In this document: positions 13,701-24,092 of the stretch, in pieces
How positions within the stretch are numbered: the stretch's first letter is position 1
Layout of the letters: each line of letters begins with the position of its first letter
DNA from: Owenia fusiformis
Taxonomy: Eukaryota > Annelida > Polychaeta > Sabellida > Oweniidae
Length of the DNA: 64,000 nt
Direction of reading: 5' to 3'
Assembly: GCA_903813345.2 (NCBI GenBank)
Contig: CAIIXF020000010.1
Span: forward strand, 26,872,425-26,936,424
The notes under the pieces: generated by a model
Seen by the model: the letters and a program-made list of their open reading frames with translations, nothing else
Databases searched by the model: none
What the model was told of the DNA's origin: nothing
Program-made: the position numbers and the translations under genes

Positions 13701-16700
13701 ATATACCATCGTATAAGGCAACAATATCAAATCATAATATGACATGCACACTATACAATTGCAATATAAATCGAAGAAAAAACAAAGTCTGCAACTTAAT
13801 AATTGTCATGCCAACCGAGTTACTGACAACAATCCAAGAAGCTAAGGTTACCTTCTGGAAAGTTAAAGGGGGAGGTGCACTCTTCAATTTTCGACTATTT
13901 GTATTTTTATCGTCTCTGTATTGAAAAGAGAAGCATCCATTGAATGACTATTTTCATAAATGATACATGGTACTTATTACTGGATAATTTCTCATATAAG
14001 ATGCTAAGTGGATGCTAAGTGCAGTTACAGTGTTACATCAGATGTGGGTGACCATGCTTCAAACCATTCCATGCTTCAAGAATATCAAGAAGAGAATGAA
14101 GCTACATTTATACGTGCGGAGGGCCTCGGGCGAAGGGCATTGTGGGGTCCAGTCTTTATTATCCCTTGGAAAAAGAGCTTTAGACAATAAGAGACTCTGA
14201 TAAATAAGATTGTGTGAAGGGTGCTTATTCAAATTTATATTTAAAAATAGTTTTAGTTATGTTAAACATTCCCATAAGCAAGCATAGAAAGAAAAGTAGA
14301 TACACATTCCTTTGCTTTCGTAATAATAGAGGCACATTCCTTTGCAAGCATTATAGTAGAAGATTCGCTGCAATAATGTACTGAGGCCCTACAACATTTT
14401 AAGGCCCAAAAATAAATCTTTCTGGGCCCATCTTAAGGGATGAGGCGCCTAGTGGATCCGCCAGTGTCTTAACACCCCAGTCACATTTCCTGCGGCCGCC
14501 GTGCGGACTATCATTTCTGCGGCCAGTTGCTTTTCTACGCTCGCCGCAGAATTTCTGCGCTCTCATACTTTTGCAGTCACATTTCCCACGGCAGCCGCAC
14601 GGTGAATTTTAAATTTCTGTTGATAAATAATACTTTTTTTCATTTTATTTACATCAGGACAATTTATAAATGTTAATCATAGTGCTAGGATGTAATATCA
14701 AATGAAAAGTTATCGTGAAACATTGACAAATAATGATTCAATCTTGTCGGGGACCTCAGAAATGAACAAATATTATAACTCCGAGTTATAATTTCTACGG
14801 CGACCCTGCGGCCTGTAAAAAACTGGATACGCCGTACGGAGACCGCAAGTCGAGCATAGTTTTTCTACGCTCGCCGCAGAAATTCACCGATTTAATTGAT
14901 CTGCGGCCGACTTGCGGCCGCCGTGCGACAAATATGACTGGGGTGTTAGGCTTAGCCACATTTGCTCTACAGCTGTAGAACGGAGGCCGTAGCTTCACAA
15001 AATCGATATAGAAAAATCTACATCATACTGCATATCCCTATTATGTATTTTATGTTGCATATTTCTCTCGATTTTAGGAAGCTACGGCCGCCATACTGTT
15101 GCCGTAGATCAAGTGTGATTGGGGCATTTTGCACCTAGAACCTTGGTAGGTACATGACACACTGCCAATTCTCTATAATACACTAATAACACTGAGCACT
15201 CTGTTGCATATGTTGGCATAAAAATCAATAAAAAAATCAATGAGATATTTCGTACATGGCAAAGGTATAACGCTACTGTCGTGTTCATGTTTGCCTACCA
15301 TTGGCATATTAGAGTGCATTTGCTATATGTTAACACTGGCATTCACTAATTCCACAGTGTTTGTTGACATTGAAAAACACACACAAGTTCTTTAATATCA
15401 TGAAGTACACTGTCAAAATGTATATGATATATACATGGTGTTCAATAAATAAGGTGAAAGACACTTTAACTTTCATAGTAATTTTACACATTGCCGGTTA
15501 ACACTACGTGTGGTGCACTGGCATACCTGACAACAATGGCATACAATTAGGTCACATATAACTGAGGCGGGAAATACCACACTGTCAACCGTCTAGCATA
15601 CCTTTGGGTAATTCGGGACATCCCTCTTGAGCTGAATTTTCCCTTCATCTGACATTGAGCTATAAAATGTGTAAGTATCTTTAAATCTGAACATTGTGGT
15701 CGTGTATTGAAAGTCGAGATGACTTGTATTCGTACACTGGTTGGCATCTGTGTTCGTGATACGACCGAATCTCAAAATACGAGGCGTGTACCACATCAAT
15801 AAATTCTGAGAAAATAAGTATAAGTCAAAAGGGGCATTATTTCTAAAAATCGATGACATTTTTTATTCAAACTTTGAGATGTATTTCTATGTTGTATTAT
15901 TGATAGAACGTGACCTACACATATACTTTCCTTCTGGGCCGTTATAATGAGGGCGGGGGGGGGGGCTATTGAAGTCGTGGCAGTCTCTGCCTGTCTTATA
16001 ATTCTGCATAGCTTACATGCCTGAAACCCCCAAAGTTCACATTCCAAAAAACACCAAAAGAGAGTGGACACTGTCACTGAACACGCCGAAAATAAATTAA
16101 AGGCAATAATGAAATACCGTTAATCTGCTACAATACTCAACAAAGATGAGATTCAATCATCAATGTCACAACTACAGGGTGGTCCAAAAAGTGAACCCCT
16201 GCAACAGGCTGTATTTTTCTTAAAACATGCATGAATTGGCTCATATTATCACATCTTGTAGAGAAAGGTCTATAGTTTTTGTTGATGCCATAATTTATTC
16301 TTAATCTTGAATTTTTAAGAAATTACAAGACTTAAGCAAATATGCCTAAAATTTGTTATTGTGCAAAATTTTACCAGTTTGATACATGGAAATTGTTGAA
16401 ACATATTGGGTGATCTGAAAAAAGCTTTCAGTGGGAAATACAAGTTTAAAACCCTACCATATAAAAAATGGGACACTATTTGATCAGATAACACATTTCA
16501 CACTTTCATTGATCATTTTGAAACAGTTTTAGCCGTTTCATTTATCGAGAAGTATTGATTGAAATGGTTGGAACGGTTGAAAGGCCCCGGTAAAATGCTT
16601 GAAACGAAAAACGTGCATGTTCGTTTTTCTTTTCAATCGTTTCGCCCGTTTCTTCATGAATTGGTCGTATGATTGAAATGCTTGAAACGGCGAAACAGGC

Positions 16701-19700
16701 GCAAACTGCGAAACTTTTAATTAATTTCAATTGCGAATCGATTGAAACGATTGAAATGCCCAAAACGACGTAAGCATTGGAACGTAGGGAATGATGCAAG
16801 CATTGAAACCATTGAATTGATTTGAAAAGATTGAAACGCTATTTACAGTGTTTAGAAGAACGTATGGTACTAACAAAAATGTTAGACCTTCCTCTACAAC
16901 ATGTGAAAATATGAAAGGATTCTTGCTGGTAATAAGGAAAATATAGCCCGTTGCAGAGGTTCACTTTCTTTGGACCACCCTGTACATAAAGGTATCACGT
17001 TCTCATTGGTCAATGTGCTGTATGTCATATACCGCAGGTGAATCTGTCATACACCGCAAGTGAATATGCCATATTCGTTGCGGAATATGACATATTTTTG
17101 TATCGTGTTTACCGCGTAACAACTATTCTGATTAATCCATTATCCAAAGGTAGACAATATAGTGTCATAAAATGATAAAATAGAAGAGCGTCAAAGGTGT
17201 CCGCATAATACGTTCATGCAATCCCGATTTAAAGGTAAAATATGAATGAGAGCTATACGCGTTTGCTGATCTATGGGAAGTTGTTCAAGATCTTTAGGAC
17301 TGTCTCCCGGGGACTCGACTGTCTATACCTATTATTACATTCATTGAGCTTGTCCGCTATGCATCAACCAACTCTTGAGTACAATTATCAAATAGAGTAA
17401 AACCCGATCATGCATACATGCATCAATATGTTTCTCATTCTGTAACCCAGAAGGGTTATTAAAAACGAATTGCAGCAAACAATCGCTCTTCAGAACGAGG
17501 CTCACGTACATTATTCCGGACATTAATAAAATACCTCGTTCTGGAAGAGGGATATTAAAACGGAATAATATAAATATTAATCACTCGTCAAAACGAGTCT
17601 CACTTATCAACCAATCACAGAATGAGAAACATAACAGTCAGCTGATGATAAAAATATTTATAACTTTACACAAAATTAGTAAAATGTGCAGTTATAAAAA
17701 ATGACCATTGTGCAAAGGTATTAAAAGACACTATAAAGCATATGGTAATAACTGGTTATTGTAAAGCTATTAACTTGTCGTGTGGAATCAATAATGGTAT
17801 TTTCATTATACCTTGCAGAGAAACTTATCGCATAGATACATAAGTGGTACTAATAGTCATATTAAATTTTAACACAATTAGGAATTAATCAAGGTTTAAT
17901 ATCAGAGTTAGCAAAATTACAAGTACTTTGTCTAGTATCTAATTTTAGGATTATACAGCAAAGCTATTAACTAATCTCTACTTACCGTAAATGGTTGTAG
18001 TCAATAAACTTTTTCTGTGCGTCATATATTTGATCTTTAATCTCAACAATTTCTTTCTTGCATCTGTCTATTTCCACCAGTTTCATGTTTTCAACTGAAA
18101 TAGAAAAGATTCCAGATCCTCCACAGCCTAGTAAAATACTACAATCTTATATCAATATTAGTACCTCAAAAACAATATAATACCCATTTTCTTAGATTCA
18201 CTTATCATAGTTATTGGAGTTCTTGAAGTATGGAATTGCAGTAGTCAGTCCCATAATTAAATAACAGTTTAGACATTATCATTTACATTCATATAGTATA
18301 GTATAGCCAAAAATAGATATATTAATTTCAAAGGTTTTAATCTACATATCAGAGTATGAACAATTGGATATCATAAAAGTGAGCTTCAATTCCAGGGGTA
18401 CTTGTAATAGTGAGCGATTTACAAAAGTGAGCTTCAATTCCAGGGGTACTTGTAATAGTGAGCGATTTACAAAAGTGAGCTTCAATTCCAGGGGTACTTG
18501 TAATAGTGAGCGATTTACAAAAGTGAGCTTCAATTCCAGGGGTACTTGTAATAGTGAGCGATTTACAAAAGTGAGCTTCAATTCCAGGGGTACTTGTAAT
18601 AGTGAGCGATTTACAAAAGTGAGCTTCAATTCCAGGGGTACTTGTAATAGTGAGCGATTTACAAAAGTGAGCTTCAATTCCAGGGGTACTTGTAATAGTG
18701 AGCGATTTACAAAAGTGAGCTTCAATTCCAGGGGTACTTGTAATAGTGAGCGATTTACAAAAGTGAGCTTCAATTCCAGGGGTACTTGTAATAGTGAGCG
18801 ATTTACAAAAGTGAGCTTCAATTTCAGGGGTACTTGTAATAGTGAGCGATTTACAAAAGTAATTTAATTCAAACGTTTGAGACAACCAGTCGACTATACC
18901 CTTGCGGAATAAATACTCACATTCCATCTTCTTTTCGAGATTATTCAACCTCTCCGAGAGATTTTTCTTCATTTCTTCTATCTTGAATGCCCTGAAATGA
19001 AAATATGAGATTATCTTCTTGCTAACAGCAAGTTTGGTGACATGTACAATGCTTTTTTCTCCCCGTTGAGAAATCCGAACTTTCCCATTTAAGAGTATTG
19101 AGCTAGGTTAGCCACAGTACAAGCTTATGCCGTTGTGTCGGCCCTAACTTCTAAATGTGTTGTGTTGGTGAAGTACAATGTAGTCCTGACTCCATAGTTT
19201 TGAAGCAAGACTCACAATTGGTGGGCTTTTGAAAGATATATGTTTATAAACATGATAACATGATTTTTAATCACCAATGAACAATTTGCCACTGAATTAA
19301 AGCTAATTTTGACAATGATCCATGCAGAGTGATGAAAGAAACAGACGAAACTCCTTTTTGGCATTGATCTAACTATAACGTCATGAGCTGACCATGCGTT
19401 TGCCTACCTGTTGAATTGTTCCGACACCTGGTGTAAGACAAGCTGCAACATTTCGTTTCCGTCTGCAATTAAACACGTTTGGATGGATAAAGAAAATTCC
19501 AATGCAGGAATTATTGATCTATAGTAAAATGGGGGCTACAGGCACACAAGGGGAGGAATTCGGCTTGATTACAGTCTGATGGTTTGCTTTGTCTACACGT
19601 ACTCCTTAAAACATAAACATCTAAGTCGTAGATAGATGATGCAAAATCCGAGATGAGTACGATTCGTATGACTTTAAATGATCAATCGATGAGCAGGAAA

Positions 19701-21465
19701 TGAGTATTTTCAAAATAATGTCAAAGTTGGGACATTACTGGGAGTAGAGCTTTAACATTTAAAAAAATTATCCGCGATTGTATGATAAACAATGAGAAAT
19801 GTTCTAAAAAAAATCATTGACTTTTTGTGTTTTTACAAAAGAATCATACTTGGCTGCTTCACAACTTCTTTGACGTAGACTTTGTACGGAGTGCTGAAAA
19901 ATAAAAAACGAAATCATGCATATTTTATTTAGCCATTCAAAGTCGTAATTTACTACGATACTTACAATTTTAGATCATCACATACATTATTATATTTTAT
20001 AAAGCACATCATGTTCTCAAAAGGATTTGATAGATTGAATAATGATCGAGTTAAGTTGTGTCTTCTATTTAATTATATTTTAAGTATCTGTCAAATAGAC
20101 AATTCCAGTAAACACCAGCTTCATTTGTCACCCTGACGACTGAATTAAATGAGAAGCATAACAAGAACATTTGCCGAAGCATTGGGATGATAACATTCAA
20201 TGGGATTACATTAGTCATCTCGCTTGAATATTAAATAGCAAATAAGTAATCTAGGCTAATCGCTTTGTACATTGTTCCTCCAAAGTGAATTTTTGAGGAT
20301 TGATGTGTAAGACGTACCTATTTGAATTAACGGGCATTGTGGGTGCAACAGAGACCAAGGCGCCCTCTTTATCCTTCAGAGACACGGAGGCAATGCTGAA
20401 ATTGAATTCATAATTTCGAAAGTCGTCCATTGATCGCTTAAAGGAATGTACATTTTTGTATGTTAAATATTTATTATGAATTGATGATGCTGCAACGGAA
20501 CCACAAAATAATATTATCTATATACAATGCACTCAAGTGATATTAATGAAGAATCTTGTATCATTCTTTATTTGAAACTTAACACCATGAGTACTTGTAT
20601 ATGTAGTATGAAATTATCAGATTAGGTTAGTATATACGTGAATGCTTTTAAATTCATTAAAGAATGATAGGGGGTTCTTTATTGCAATTCAAATACACTA
20701 TCACTCCTTTATAAAAATGAAATTGTCCAGTTCTTTATCAAACCATAATACACTTTGTTGACGTCACCCTTTTGCTAATGATGGCACTGCCATAATGCAT
20801 TGTAAAATAATGTTTCTTAGTCACATTTGAATTTAATATATTAACCAATGGATATATATCTAAAGTTTATTCGTGAAAATTCGTGAAAGTTCGGAAAATA
20901 TCAACCGAATCGAAAAGAAACAAAACAGGATATTCACAAATGGTACAATGGGAAAGTGATGACTGTCCCTTTAAATACCAAAAATGCTCGCGATGAGCTA
21001 TGTAATTTGGGATACTTACTTTTCCTTCCCAATTGCCTGTGTCAATAAATGTTGAATATCCAGAGAGCTGCAATTTGTCCCAAAACATATCTGAAATTTC
21101 AAGATAAGTTTTAATGATTGTGTATTCTTAAATGTATGACATGACTTGCCGTCCCGCGTGAAAATTCTATACAATTGTACACAGACCACTCGAAGGTTGC
21201 TATTATTACCCCTGCTGACGAATGGATAGAGGAAAACGTTTTTTGATATCTTGATCTTGATCACCCTGTGTTCATACGGTTGTTTTTATATTGTTTAACC
21301 GCTCTATGGTATTCTGCAATTAATAAGTAAATGGTGTATATCATGGTATTTTTAGACCCGTATTGCCACCGTTCAGTGCGACATATCACATCTCACCTTT
21401 TCCATTTTGCCATTGATATCCAAATATATGGTTTTTGATGACTCTACTGACGCCCCATTCCCCAT
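1761..21465 (-). CDS. PDE9A: cGMP-specific 3',5'-cyclic phosphodiesterase 9A
   Basis: Hydrolyses cGMP to 5'-GMP; the family is the high-affinity cGMP PDE. Coding exons, 5' to 3': 21465-21397, 21090-21020, 20395-20318, 19893-19850, 19462-19408, 18991-18921, 18094-17986, 15659-15602, 12423-12349, 12241-12155, 11348-11161, 8046-7890, 6989-6876 (13a) or 6607-6494 (13b), 5300-5196, 5062-4934, 2432-2337, 1805-1761. All have AG/GT borders and compatible phase, giving 516 aa. Residue numbers fall exactly on those of human PDE9A2: H252, H256, H292, D293 and D402 (metal and catalysis), N405, E406, L420, Y424, Q453 and F456 (nucleotide pocket). The start [17 protein letters not shown] matches the family N terminus, which supports this ATG. 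A charged helical segment (exons 5-7) precedes the catalytic domain. The final [14 protein letters not shown] tail is lysine-rich and poorly conserved. The locus is head-to-head with ABHD8. Confidence 0.96.
2960..3204. mobile_element. MITE with GGCGTAGCCAG ends
   Basis: The left end GGCGTAGCCAG and right end CTGGCTACGCC are exact inverse complements, 245 bp apart. The inside is G-run and C-run rich and has no coding capacity. It lies in PDE9A intron 16 and abuts a LINE relic. Confidence 0.65.
3205..3480 (-). pseudogene. LINE reverse transcriptase linker relic
   Basis: A minus-strand frame reads [20 protein letters not shown] after a basic stretch ([14 protein letters not shown]). This is the pattern found between the endonuclease and RT domains of L1/CR1-type LINEs (an 'I..xxEIL.EE..FY..L' run). 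The frame then loses similarity, so it is a fragment. The class assignment rests on motif memory only. Confidence 0.45.
4934..5062 (-). CDS. PDE9A: PDE9A exon 15, invariant glutamine
   Basis: Encodes residues 428-470 with [16 protein letters not shown] and [18 protein letters not shown]453 is the invariant purine-selective glutamine and F456 the stacking residue. The donor is GCAAAG|GTAAGC. Confidence 0.95.
5196..5300 (-). CDS. PDE9A: PDE9A exon 14, second metal aspartate
   Basis: Encodes residues 393-427: [20 protein letters not shown], then [15 protein letters not shown]. It holds D402 (second metal-binding aspartate), N405, E406, L420 and Y424. The exon is phase 0 at both ends and therefore accepts either version of exon 13. 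Confidence 0.95.
6494..6607 (-). CDS. PDE9A: PDE9A alternative exon 13b
   Basis: 114 bp, phase 0 at both ends, 38 codons: [20 protein letters not shown] to KDDHVNS. It encodes the same segment as exon 13a and lies 268 bp downstream of it. The acceptor is TTCTTAG|GGA and the donor TCG|GTAATA. The frame is intact and the block [10 protein letters not shown] is identical between the two. Differences cluster after that block, on what should be the following helix and loop. Including both exons or neither would keep the frame but add or remove part of the PDE fold, so one-or-other use is the likely mode. Confidence 0.9.
6876..6989 (-). CDS. PDE9A: PDE9A alternative exon 13a
   Basis: 114 bp, phase 0 at both ends, 38 codons: [20 protein letters not shown] to SKEHLDT. 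It covers residues 355-392 of the catalytic domain and contains M365, a residue that lines the pocket in PDE9A. The acceptor is CCATTTTAG|GGT and the donor ACG|GTAAAC. It shares 21 of 38 residues with exon 13b, and its C-terminal half ([11 protein letters not shown]) is the more like vertebrate PDE9A. Degenerate tandem copies of its acceptor plus exon start lie just upstream (6990-7300). Confidence 0.9.
6990..7300 (-). repeat. Tandem repeats built from the exon 13a acceptor
   Basis: About five degenerate units of roughly 60 bp lie immediately upstream of PDE9A exon 13a. On the plus strand the unit reads gctagnntgagcatggtaat, then nncctaaaatgta, then agtcagattaatcgaat. On the coding strand it repeats CATTTTAGG plus the first 20-25 nt of exon 13a (ATTACCATGCTCA). 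Copies begin near 7024, 7084, 7147 and 7206, with decay towards 7300. The unit nearest the exon is the most complete. Confidence 0.8.
7890..8046 (-). CDS. PDE9A: PDE9A exon 12, catalytic domain
   Basis: Completes T302 and encodes residues 303-354, including [20 protein letters not shown], which is close to vertebrate PDE9A throughout. The donor is AGA GCG|GTGAGT in phase 0, so it can join either exon 13a (acceptor at 6990) or exon 13b (acceptor at 6608) without a frame change. Confidence 0.95.
8365..10973. mobile_element. Inverted-repeat element A, copy 1 (with nested insertion)
   Basis: The left end AAAGGAGTAGTATCGATATG and the inverse of the right end, AAAGGAGTGGTATCGATATG, match over about 28 bp including GAGAACT. 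Without the nested 8876-10766 element it is about 0.7 kb. A second copy lies at 23529-~24535 and shares long internal stretches (caatttaatggtcatctttt; tatattgttttagaaaacac). It lies in PDE9A intron 11 and has no transposase frame. Confidence 0.75.
8876..10766. mobile_element. Nested 1.9-kb terminal-inverted-repeat element
   Basis: Left end CACCCTACACATAGAGCGCG; right end CGCGCTCTATGTGTAGGGTG. The inverted repeats run about 70 bp and include ACTACGCTGGCTGCATTTGA and AGAGACTATCTGGCTATTT. It is flanked by the direct repeat ACAATT (8870-8875 and 10767-10772). Element copy 2 at 24380-24400 shows the unoccupied site. No long frame is present, so it is non-autonomous. An alternative reading of the border (TCACCC ends, 4-bp duplication CAAT) cannot be excluded. 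Confidence 0.8.
11161..11348 (-). CDS. PDE9A: PDE9A exon 11, catalytic histidines and metal site
   Basis: Encodes residues 240-301 and most of 302. It contains [11 protein letters not shown], with H252 (general acid in the family) and H256, and [11 protein letters not shown], with H292 and D293 of the HD metal-binding signature. The acceptor is TTTAAG|CTG and the donor AAC AC|GTAAGA. Its phase (2) joins exon 12 to restore T302-Y303. Confidence 0.95.
14470..14948. mobile_element. GC-rich MITE with TAACACCCCAGTCA ends
   Basis: TAACACCCCAGTCA at the left and TGACTGGGGTGTTA at the right are exact inverses. The next 20 bp inward (GCGGCCGCCGTGCG) are also inverted with small changes. The element is strikingly GC-rich against an AT-rich intron (PDE9A intron 8). 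Related GC-rich sequence continues to about 15126 and ends in ...GATTGGGGC, which suggests a second, overlapping copy. Confidence 0.7.
16175..16982. mobile_element. Tc1/mariner-type MITE, CAGGGTGGTCC ends, copy 1
   Basis: The left end CAGGGTGGTCCAAAAAGTG and the inverse of the right end, CAGGGTGGTCCAAAGAAAG, begin inverted repeats of about 35 bp that continue through GAACCnCTGCAAC. TA flanks both ends (16173-16174 and 16983-16984), as expected of the Tc1/mariner superfamily. The 808-bp inside contains no transposase. Its middle (16520-16850) is a mesh of GATTGAAACG-like words in both orientations. Confidence 0.8.
18375..18862. repeat. 48-bp minisatellite, ten near-identical copies
   Basis: Ten copies of a 48-bp unit starting aaaagtgagcttcaattcca, then ggggtacttgtaatagtgag, then cgatttac. 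I see one base change inside the full copies (C to T in the tenth), plus a trailing partial unit. It lies in PDE9A intron 6, about 60 bp from the exon 6 donor. Because 48 is divisible by three, stop-free frames appear on both strands. These are not genes. Such homogeneity implies recent expansion or an active length polymorphism. Confidence 0.95.
21397..21465 (-). CDS. PDE9A: PDE9A coding exon 1 with start codon
   Basis: Twenty-three codons, [10 protein letters not shown] to GKMEK, ending AAG|GTGAGA in phase 0. The segment [10 protein letters not shown] aligns with the N terminus of vertebrate PDE9A. An internal second ATG lies seven codons before the donor, but the first is favoured because the MG(N/S)G start is shared with vertebrates. 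Confidence 0.92.
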
Positions 21466-22545
21466 GGTGATATGGTAAATCACAGGTCAAAATATCAAAG
21501 TCAATTTACACCACAATCGTGCAAACCAAGATGGCGCCGTATATGTATATCCTTTCATATAACCTCCCCTGGCCTTCTACTATATATCCCTCCACAGTTC
21601 GTTGACAATACTGACTAGATTCATAGACCTCGTTGTAATCGCATATATTGCGAAATTAAAATACAGAATATTGTGAATAAATCAAAATGTTTTTCTTTTT
21701 TCTTTTGATTTTATAATTTCCCAATGTTATTATGAAGCCACAAGGCAAACAGGTTAACAAGTGTTTCTCTATCCAATAATGTTTTTCTTGTTACCATGGC
21801 GACTCTCAGGTATCATAGTGCTAATGAGCCAGTGTATTATTGATTATTATACCGTAGATAATGCATGTAATGGGACCTTCACAAATGCAATCTCTATAAA
21901 TTACGCGCAGATATATGTATCATGTATCATATGTCAAATTGAAGTAAAGCAACCTTTCTTTGACTCATGATCGAGGAAACCGACCTCTACCCGATGGACA
22001 AATGTCATTCACTTGTTTAAATGACATGTATATTGAATCGTATTGATCTATCCAGGTCTGCTTTTCAAAAATGTCCCAACTATGTGATTATAACGGTAAA
22101 TGGAAATGTTAACCCAATAATGTCATATTTCTTCATTTCTCGTTATTATTACGTCATTTTACGTAAATATTTAATACATAATCAAGCAATGTTGGACGGA
22201 CAATAGCCATACAAAGGATAGTCGCTAATATAAAAGAAAAACGCAAAATTTACTTCGATTTTGTTAAGGTTAAGAGTAAAAATTGACGATTCAAACAATT
22301 TTGTTTGTTTATAAATGACATACATGTTTTTAATGGCCAATATTTTAATATTCTGATGAAATCATTTTGCTCCTTAACCAGAGATATTTTTATCATTTTC
22401 TTGAAAGATCTAAGTAAGAGAAGAACTTGTTTGAAGCCAAACGCTGTAATTAGAAAGTTTGTGAATTTAAAATAAAGCCAATCCATTGAAGTAACAGTTA
22501 TTGCAATGTATTAAAGTGGATAGTTATAGATAGGATATAATTGCA

Positions 22546-22828
22546 CACGCCCGGTGATCGTGAAAATGGGACGGAGGGGGGGGGAGCAAGCAATTTCTGG
22601 TAGAAAAATGAACAAATCTGCAAAAATTATTTTTTCAAGAAAAGGTTTATGATTGAATTGCTAAACGAATAGGCGCACGGTATGGTAAAATATGTCACGT
22701 ATTCGACGAATTTTTTTAGCCGATTCTCTTCCAATTAGGTATAAGATCTATTAAAAAAGGCGCAACGCCACCAACGTGCAAAAGTCAATGTTCCCCCCTC
22801 CGTCCCATTTTCACGATCACCGGGCGTG
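22546..22828. mobile_element. MITE with near-perfect 36-bp inverted ends
   Basis: CACGCCCGGTGATCGTGAAA then ATGGGACGGAGGGGGG at the left is mirrored by CCCCCCTCCGTCCCAT then TTTCACGATCACCGGGCGTG at the right. The arms match almost base for base over 36 bp, so the element is young. 283 bp, no coding capacity. I could not recognise a clear target duplication. Confidence 0.85.
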
Positions 22829-22935
22829 GTACATGTTAACGCACAAAATCAAAAATAATTCCCGAAAAGTCTGCGTCCAAATTCTTAAACGAGGTAACCT
22901 GAACGAGCTGATGATCTTAAATTATGCTTATCTCT

Positions 22936-23142
22936 CAGGCCCACAGCCATGCAGGATTTGCCAAGGGGGGGGGGGTCCCTTTTTGAAAAATTCCAGGGGG
23001 GTTCACTTGTGACAATTTTGGTCCAAAATCGGCAAAAGTCACTTAAAAAGTGCTCAGAATGGTGAAAAACTGCATGAATTTGAAAGATTTTCTGGCCCGG
23101 GGGGGGGGGGTGGTGGTTCAACCCCCCCCCCACTTCCTGGCT
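22936..23142. mobile_element. MITE, CAGGCCCGTAGCCAG family, degraded copy
   Basis: A decayed relative of the element at 50829-51034. Shared stretches include GCAGGATTTGCCAAGGGGGG, ATTTCCAGGGGGGTTCA-like sequence, and AGTGCTCAnAAnGGTGAAAA followed by ACTGCATGA. The left end has mutated to CAGGCCCACAGCCATG and the right end to CCTGGCTATAATCTG. Long G and C runs make alignment at the borders uncertain. Confidence 0.65.
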
Positions 23143-23711
23143 ATAATCTGAAGTGTATTATATAAATGTCCCATATGGACTAAATGCAGTTGTTGAGATC
23201 AGATTATATGGTGCCATTTTTGAGGAAGGTACACAATTATGTAACTTCCTCTCTTTTTATATAGTTTTTTTAAACTTAGAAGACAGAACCTACCTAGAAC
23301 CTCAGTAGTATGTTATGTATTGTCGACATTTAATAGGGTTATCCCTCGGTAAATATTATGTATCTCACTCTCCAGGCCGTCTCCAGGTCCCTGAGGTCGG
23401 CGACTCACATTTCCTTTGGCATTGAGGCATAATTCATAACTATTATCTACTCGACAAACTTAGTACATGGAGTGGACGAGCTAAGTCTTTTTGTATCTGA
23501 GAAGACATGAACTAGTTTTGTGTAAAAGTAAAGGATGAGTATCGATATGGTTAACTTTTTGAACACACGTTTCTCCTAAACCAGTGATCAAAAAATTCTG
23601 AAAATTTTACACATTGTCAATTTAATGGTCATCTTTTGAATGGTAACAATATAATCTTAAATAGATATATATATACTTTTCTCTATATTGTTTTAGAAAA
23701 CACATCGGACA

Positions 23712-24092
23712 CAGGAGGAGTGAGTAGCTCCCATAATTCTTTCATATTCTATCGTATTCGGGGATTCCCCATTACATCATCGCTTGCATCATCTCCAATC
23801 AAATTGCAGGATTCGATCACGTGAACAAACCTTAGCACGTGCTCTCTCAGTGGTGCGCATGCGCAAAGTTAAATTTGAAATCGTAAGAATGGCCTCAACA
23901 TCAGTTCAACATCATCATTTCAAACCTACGGTAATACTATTGAAGTTACTCGATCCATACTTGTAGAGAATACTCATAAAACTACAGTGAACATTTGGAG
24001 ATCCATTTTAACGGCAAATTAAGGTCTGTTTATAAAATTTGTTTTCGAACGTGCTAATATGATAGGGCATCTTTGGGAAATCTCCCCCCCTG
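23712..24092. mobile_element. hAT-like 381-bp insertion with 8-bp target duplication
   Basis: Starts CAGGAGGAG and ends CTCCCCCCCTG. It is flanked by the direct repeat ATCGGACA (23704-23711 and 24093-24100). An 8-bp duplication with CAG...CTG ends fits the hAT superfamily. Element A copy 1 shows the empty site as a single ATCAAACA. The insertion contains the CACGTG and NRF1-type motifs listed separately. Confidence 0.75.
23818..23865 (+). promoter_or_regulatory. Cluster of two CACGTG boxes and an NRF1-type palindrome
   Basis: CACGTG occurs at 23818-23823 and 23836-23841 (the latter within AGCACGTGCT), and TGCGCATGCGCA, the palindromic NRF1 consensus, at 23854-23865. Twenty-odd bases later an ATG at about 23892 opens 14 codons that run to ACG|GTAATA, a fair splice donor. 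In metazoans these motifs are typical of TATA-less promoters. Whether this is the ABHD8 promoter is inference. Joining that donor to the 27659 acceptor would give a stop after one more codon, so it would be leader sequence with a short upstream frame. Confidence 0.4.

Noticed and set aside
15660-15859. Open frame upstream of PDE9A exon 8 as a longer exon
   Set aside because: Starting at the AG near 15795 puts the frame out of phase with exon 7 and gives a stop at once. The acceptor TTTTATAG|CTC at 15659 keeps phase and family alignment.
18375-18862. 48-bp array as derived from the PDE9A exon 6 donor
   Set aside because: The unit shows no alignment with exon 6 or with the GTGAGTATT donor; the shared gtgag words are on the opposite strand.
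18342-18972. Three long overlapping open frames (159-207 codons) on both strands
   Set aside because: All are produced by the 48-bp repeat, whose length is a multiple of three. They are intronic to PDE9A and have no domain.
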